Assembly (NCBI RefSeq): GCF_003112455.1
Contig: NZ_BDQX01000423.1
Location: forward strand, 54,990 to 98,236
Reading direction: 5' to 3'
Length of the DNA stretch: 43,247 nt
Source of the DNA: Paenibacillus agaridevorans
GTDB lineage: Bacteria; Bacillota; Bacilli; Paenibacillales; Paenibacillaceae
Positions 41,365 to 43,247 of this stretch are shown piece after piece. Numbering within the stretch: position 1 is the stretch's first letter; each line of letters starts with the position of its first letter. The position numbers and the translations under genes were made by a program. The notes beneath the pieces were generated by a model. The model saw only the letters and a program-made list of their open reading frames with translations, ran no database searches and was not told the origin of the DNA.

Positions 41365-43247
41365 TTGAGGCTGGGAAGAGGATGGAGCAAAGCGGGGAAA
41401 TGGGCGCTCGTCGTGCTGCTTGCGGGCAGCATGGTCTCGGGGGTGCCGGGTGAGGCGGCGGCAGAACCGGAGCCGGGGCTGGAGGAGTCGTATGTATTCG
41501 ACGGCATGTTTCCGGGCGGGGCGTATTATTTGGATCAGGTTATGGATGTGGCAACAGATAACGCAGGCAATGTCTATGCAGCGGAGCAGTTCGGCCACAG
41601 AATCGTCAAGCTGAGTCCGAATGGAGAAGTGATGGCCGAGTGGCAGGGCGACAGCTCGATTGCCCCGCGTGCCATTACGGTGGACGGCGAAGGATTCGTA
41701 TACGTTGGCAGCAAGGAGCAAGTACATAAGATCGATATGACTGCCATGACCGTCGAGGACACTTGGCATATTGCCGATATGGACGTCTCGGGGATGGCCG
41801 TTGATGCGGACGGCGAAAATGTCTATGTAGCCGACTATAATCTTGGCGGTATCCGGATACTGGATACGATGACCGATCATGTAGAAGTATGGACGAGCTT
41901 CTACGACTCGAGCGAGGTGGAGCGTCGATTCGACAGCATAGTCGATGTCGCCTTGGATGGCGAAGGCAATGTGTTCGTCATGGACCGGGATAACCGCATT
42001 ATAAAAATGAACGGATATGGGGCTTATCTCGACATGCTGGAGGGAGGGGAGCAGTTCGGCAGCTTGCATGGTTTAGCGGTAGACGAAACGGGCCATATCT
42101 ACGCCACCGATTACGATGAGAATGCGATCATCGCCATGAATGCATCGTTCGAAGTGTTGGCCACTCGTGGTTCCTATGGTATGGGTGCCGGGGAATTCGA
42201 TTCGCCGCAAGGGATTGCCGTTGCCGCGAACGGTTCGGTGTATGTGGCCGATACTTCCAACCGGCGTGTACAGAAGCTGGATGCGGATACGCTCGAGTCG
42301 CAAGCCGTATGGGGGTCGTATGGCTCCGCTGAAGGGCAGTTCTTCATTCCGGAAGGTATAGCCGTCGATGGTGAAGGACATATCTATATCGCCGATCAGG
42401 GCAACGAGCGCATTCAACTGTTCGACCGTGAATTTGCTTTTATTGCAGCAAGAGACGGAGAAGATTCCTACTTCTCGCCATACGGCCTGGCGGTCGACGA
42501 AGCGGGACGCCTGTATATGACAAGCGACAGCGCGCTGCTGCGATTTGATCCAGCGAGCAATGGGGTTACGCATTTGAACGAGACTTCGTATCTATCGAAC
42601 CCGGGCGAGGTCGCGGTGGATGCCGACGGCTTTATTTATGTAGCTAACACAAGCGGCTATAAGATCGTCAAGTTCGATGCATCTGGTGACAAGGTGCTGG
42701 AGATGGAGGGCGTGATGAGCCCAGGCAGCTTCTACTTCCGCCCAACTACCATCGCGGTGGATAGCGCAAGAGGGATTGTCTATACGGGCGATTCGACCAA
42801 CATCCAAACCTTCAAAACGGACGGGGAGCATCTGCAGGAAAGCTGGGGCGAGCCGGAGGGCGGAGCTTTCGGATATATTTCCGGCATGGCGGTGGATAGC
42901 GAAGGCAATCTGTTCGTGACGGACGAAGGTAACAGCCGTATTCAAAAATTTAATCCCGACGGCGAATTGATAGCGAGCTGGGGGGCTTCTGGGAAGGGCG
43001 AAGGCGAGTTCGATGGACTTGCCGCCATCGCGGTGGACCGTGCCGGCAACGTCTACGTGACCGAGACGGGCAACCATCGGGTGCAGAAGTTCACGCCATC
43101 GACGCATGAGGTGAGCTTCGAAAGCAACGGCGGCAGTGCGGTGGAGGCAGCGACGGTGAAACACGGTGATACTGTGGAAGCACCAGAAGCTCCGATAAGA
43201 ACGGGATACGCGTTCGGAGGTTGGTACACCGACGAAGAACTGACGGA
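41365..43247 (+). CDS. Secreted NHL beta-propeller protein with Listeria-Bacteroides repeat, 3' truncated by window
   Basis: About 627 residues are visible; the frame is open to the window end. A likely TTG start (41365), 12 nt after GAAAGG, gives a Sec signal peptide (basic N-terminus, WALVVLLAGSMVSGV, cleavage near AAA-EPEP). It is followed by many NHL-type blades of the pattern GIAVAANGSVYVADTSNRRVQK (probably two propellers or one long one). The last 45 residues start a Listeria-Bacteroides repeat (VSFESNGGSAVEAATV, then GYAFGGWYTDEEL), typical of cell-surface proteins. Surface-layer or S-layer-anchored location is expected from the family. The start could also be TTG 41353. Confidence 0.85.
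   Translation, partial: MRLGRGWSKAGKWALVVLLAGSMVSGVPGEAAAEPEPGLEESYVFDGMFPGGAYYLDQVMDVATDNAGNVYAAEQFGHRIVKLSPNGEVMAEWQGDSSIAPRAITVDGEGFVYVGSKEQVHKIDMTAMTVEDTWHIADMDVSGMAVDADGENVYVADYNLGGIRILDTMTDHVEVWTSFYDSSEVERRFDSIVDVALDGEGNVFVMDRDNRIIKMNGYGAYLDMLEGGEQFGSLHGLAVDETGHIYATDYDENAIIAMNASFEVLATRGSYGMGAGEFDSPQGIAVAANGSVYVADTSNRRVQKLDADTLESQAVWGSYGSAEGQFFIPEGIAVDGEGHIYIADQGNERIQLFDREFAFIAARDGEDSYFSPYGLAVDEAGRLYMTSDSALLRFDPASNGVTHLNETSYLSNPGEVAVDADGFIYVANTSGYKIVKFDASGDKVLEMEGVMSPGSFYFRPTTIAVDSARGIVYTGDSTNIQTFKTDGEHLQESWGEPEGGAFGYISGMAVDSEGNLFVTDEGNSRIQKFNPDGELIASWGASGKGEGEFDGLAAIAVDRAGNVYVTETGNHRVQKFTPSTHEVSFESNGGSAVEAATVKHGDTVEAPEAPIRTGYAFGGWYTDEELT

Overview
The window looks like chromosome of an endospore-forming, moderately GC-rich Firmicute of the Paenibacillaceae (Paenibacillus or Cohnella type). 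The signs are: a GerA-type germinant receptor operon; CotS/CotSA-like spore coat genes; YesM/YesN two-component regulation beside large LplA-type sugar-binding lipoproteins; a tryptophan T-box; and frequent TTG/GTG starts behind strong GGAGG ribosome binding sites. The genus assignment is inference from gene content. I see no rRNA, tRNA, insertion sequence, prophage or CRISPR array.

Region 1 (1-16.4 kb) is a carbohydrate-uptake and degradation locus. On the minus strand, an AraC regulator is followed by a solute-binding lipoprotein, two ABC permeases and a GH31 glycosidase. Divergently on the plus strand lie a CE7 deacetylase, a YesM-type sensor kinase, a YesN-type response regulator, a second paralogous binding lipoprotein and a large secreted DUF6259-type protein, closed by a strong terminator. 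No ATPase is encoded here, so a shared MsmX-type ATPase is presumably used. The likely task is sensing, trimming and importing an acetylated plant-type glycan, but the substrate is unknown.

Region 2 (16.4-24.8 kb) holds an ECF sigma factor overlapping a membrane-anchored SH3-type protein (probable anti-sigma), a Gfo/Idh/MocA oxidoreductase, and a CotS-like kinase overlapping a CotSA-like glycosyltransferase. The last two carry oppositely charged 8-residue repeat tails. A small, extremely acidic protein and a TipA-type MerR regulator with a textbook MerR promoter follow.

Region 3 (24.8-30.2 kb) starts with a repeat-filled, gene-free stretch. Then come a membrane-tethered metallo-beta-lactamase-fold hydrolase and one uninterrupted reading frame joining an AraC regulator to a siderophore-binding lipoprotein. 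A promoter, a Fur-like box, an RBS and a lipobox are embedded in the middle of that frame. On the minus strand is trpS with a complete promoter and Trp T-box leader.

Region 4 (30.2-37 kb) is a gerA/gerC/small membrane protein/gerB operon and a MATE transporter. Two unusual repeat arrays follow: one starts at the MATE stop codon, and the other is eight hairpin units at an exact 51-bp pitch.

Region 5 (37-41.2 kb) is an Mhq-like quinone/electrophile-stress cluster: a MarR regulator, a VOC ring-cleaving dioxygenase, an MhqD-like esterase, a flavin reductase and a thioredoxin-reductase-like flavoprotein. Matching palindromic operators precede marR and the dioxygenase. The window ends inside a secreted NHL beta-propeller protein.
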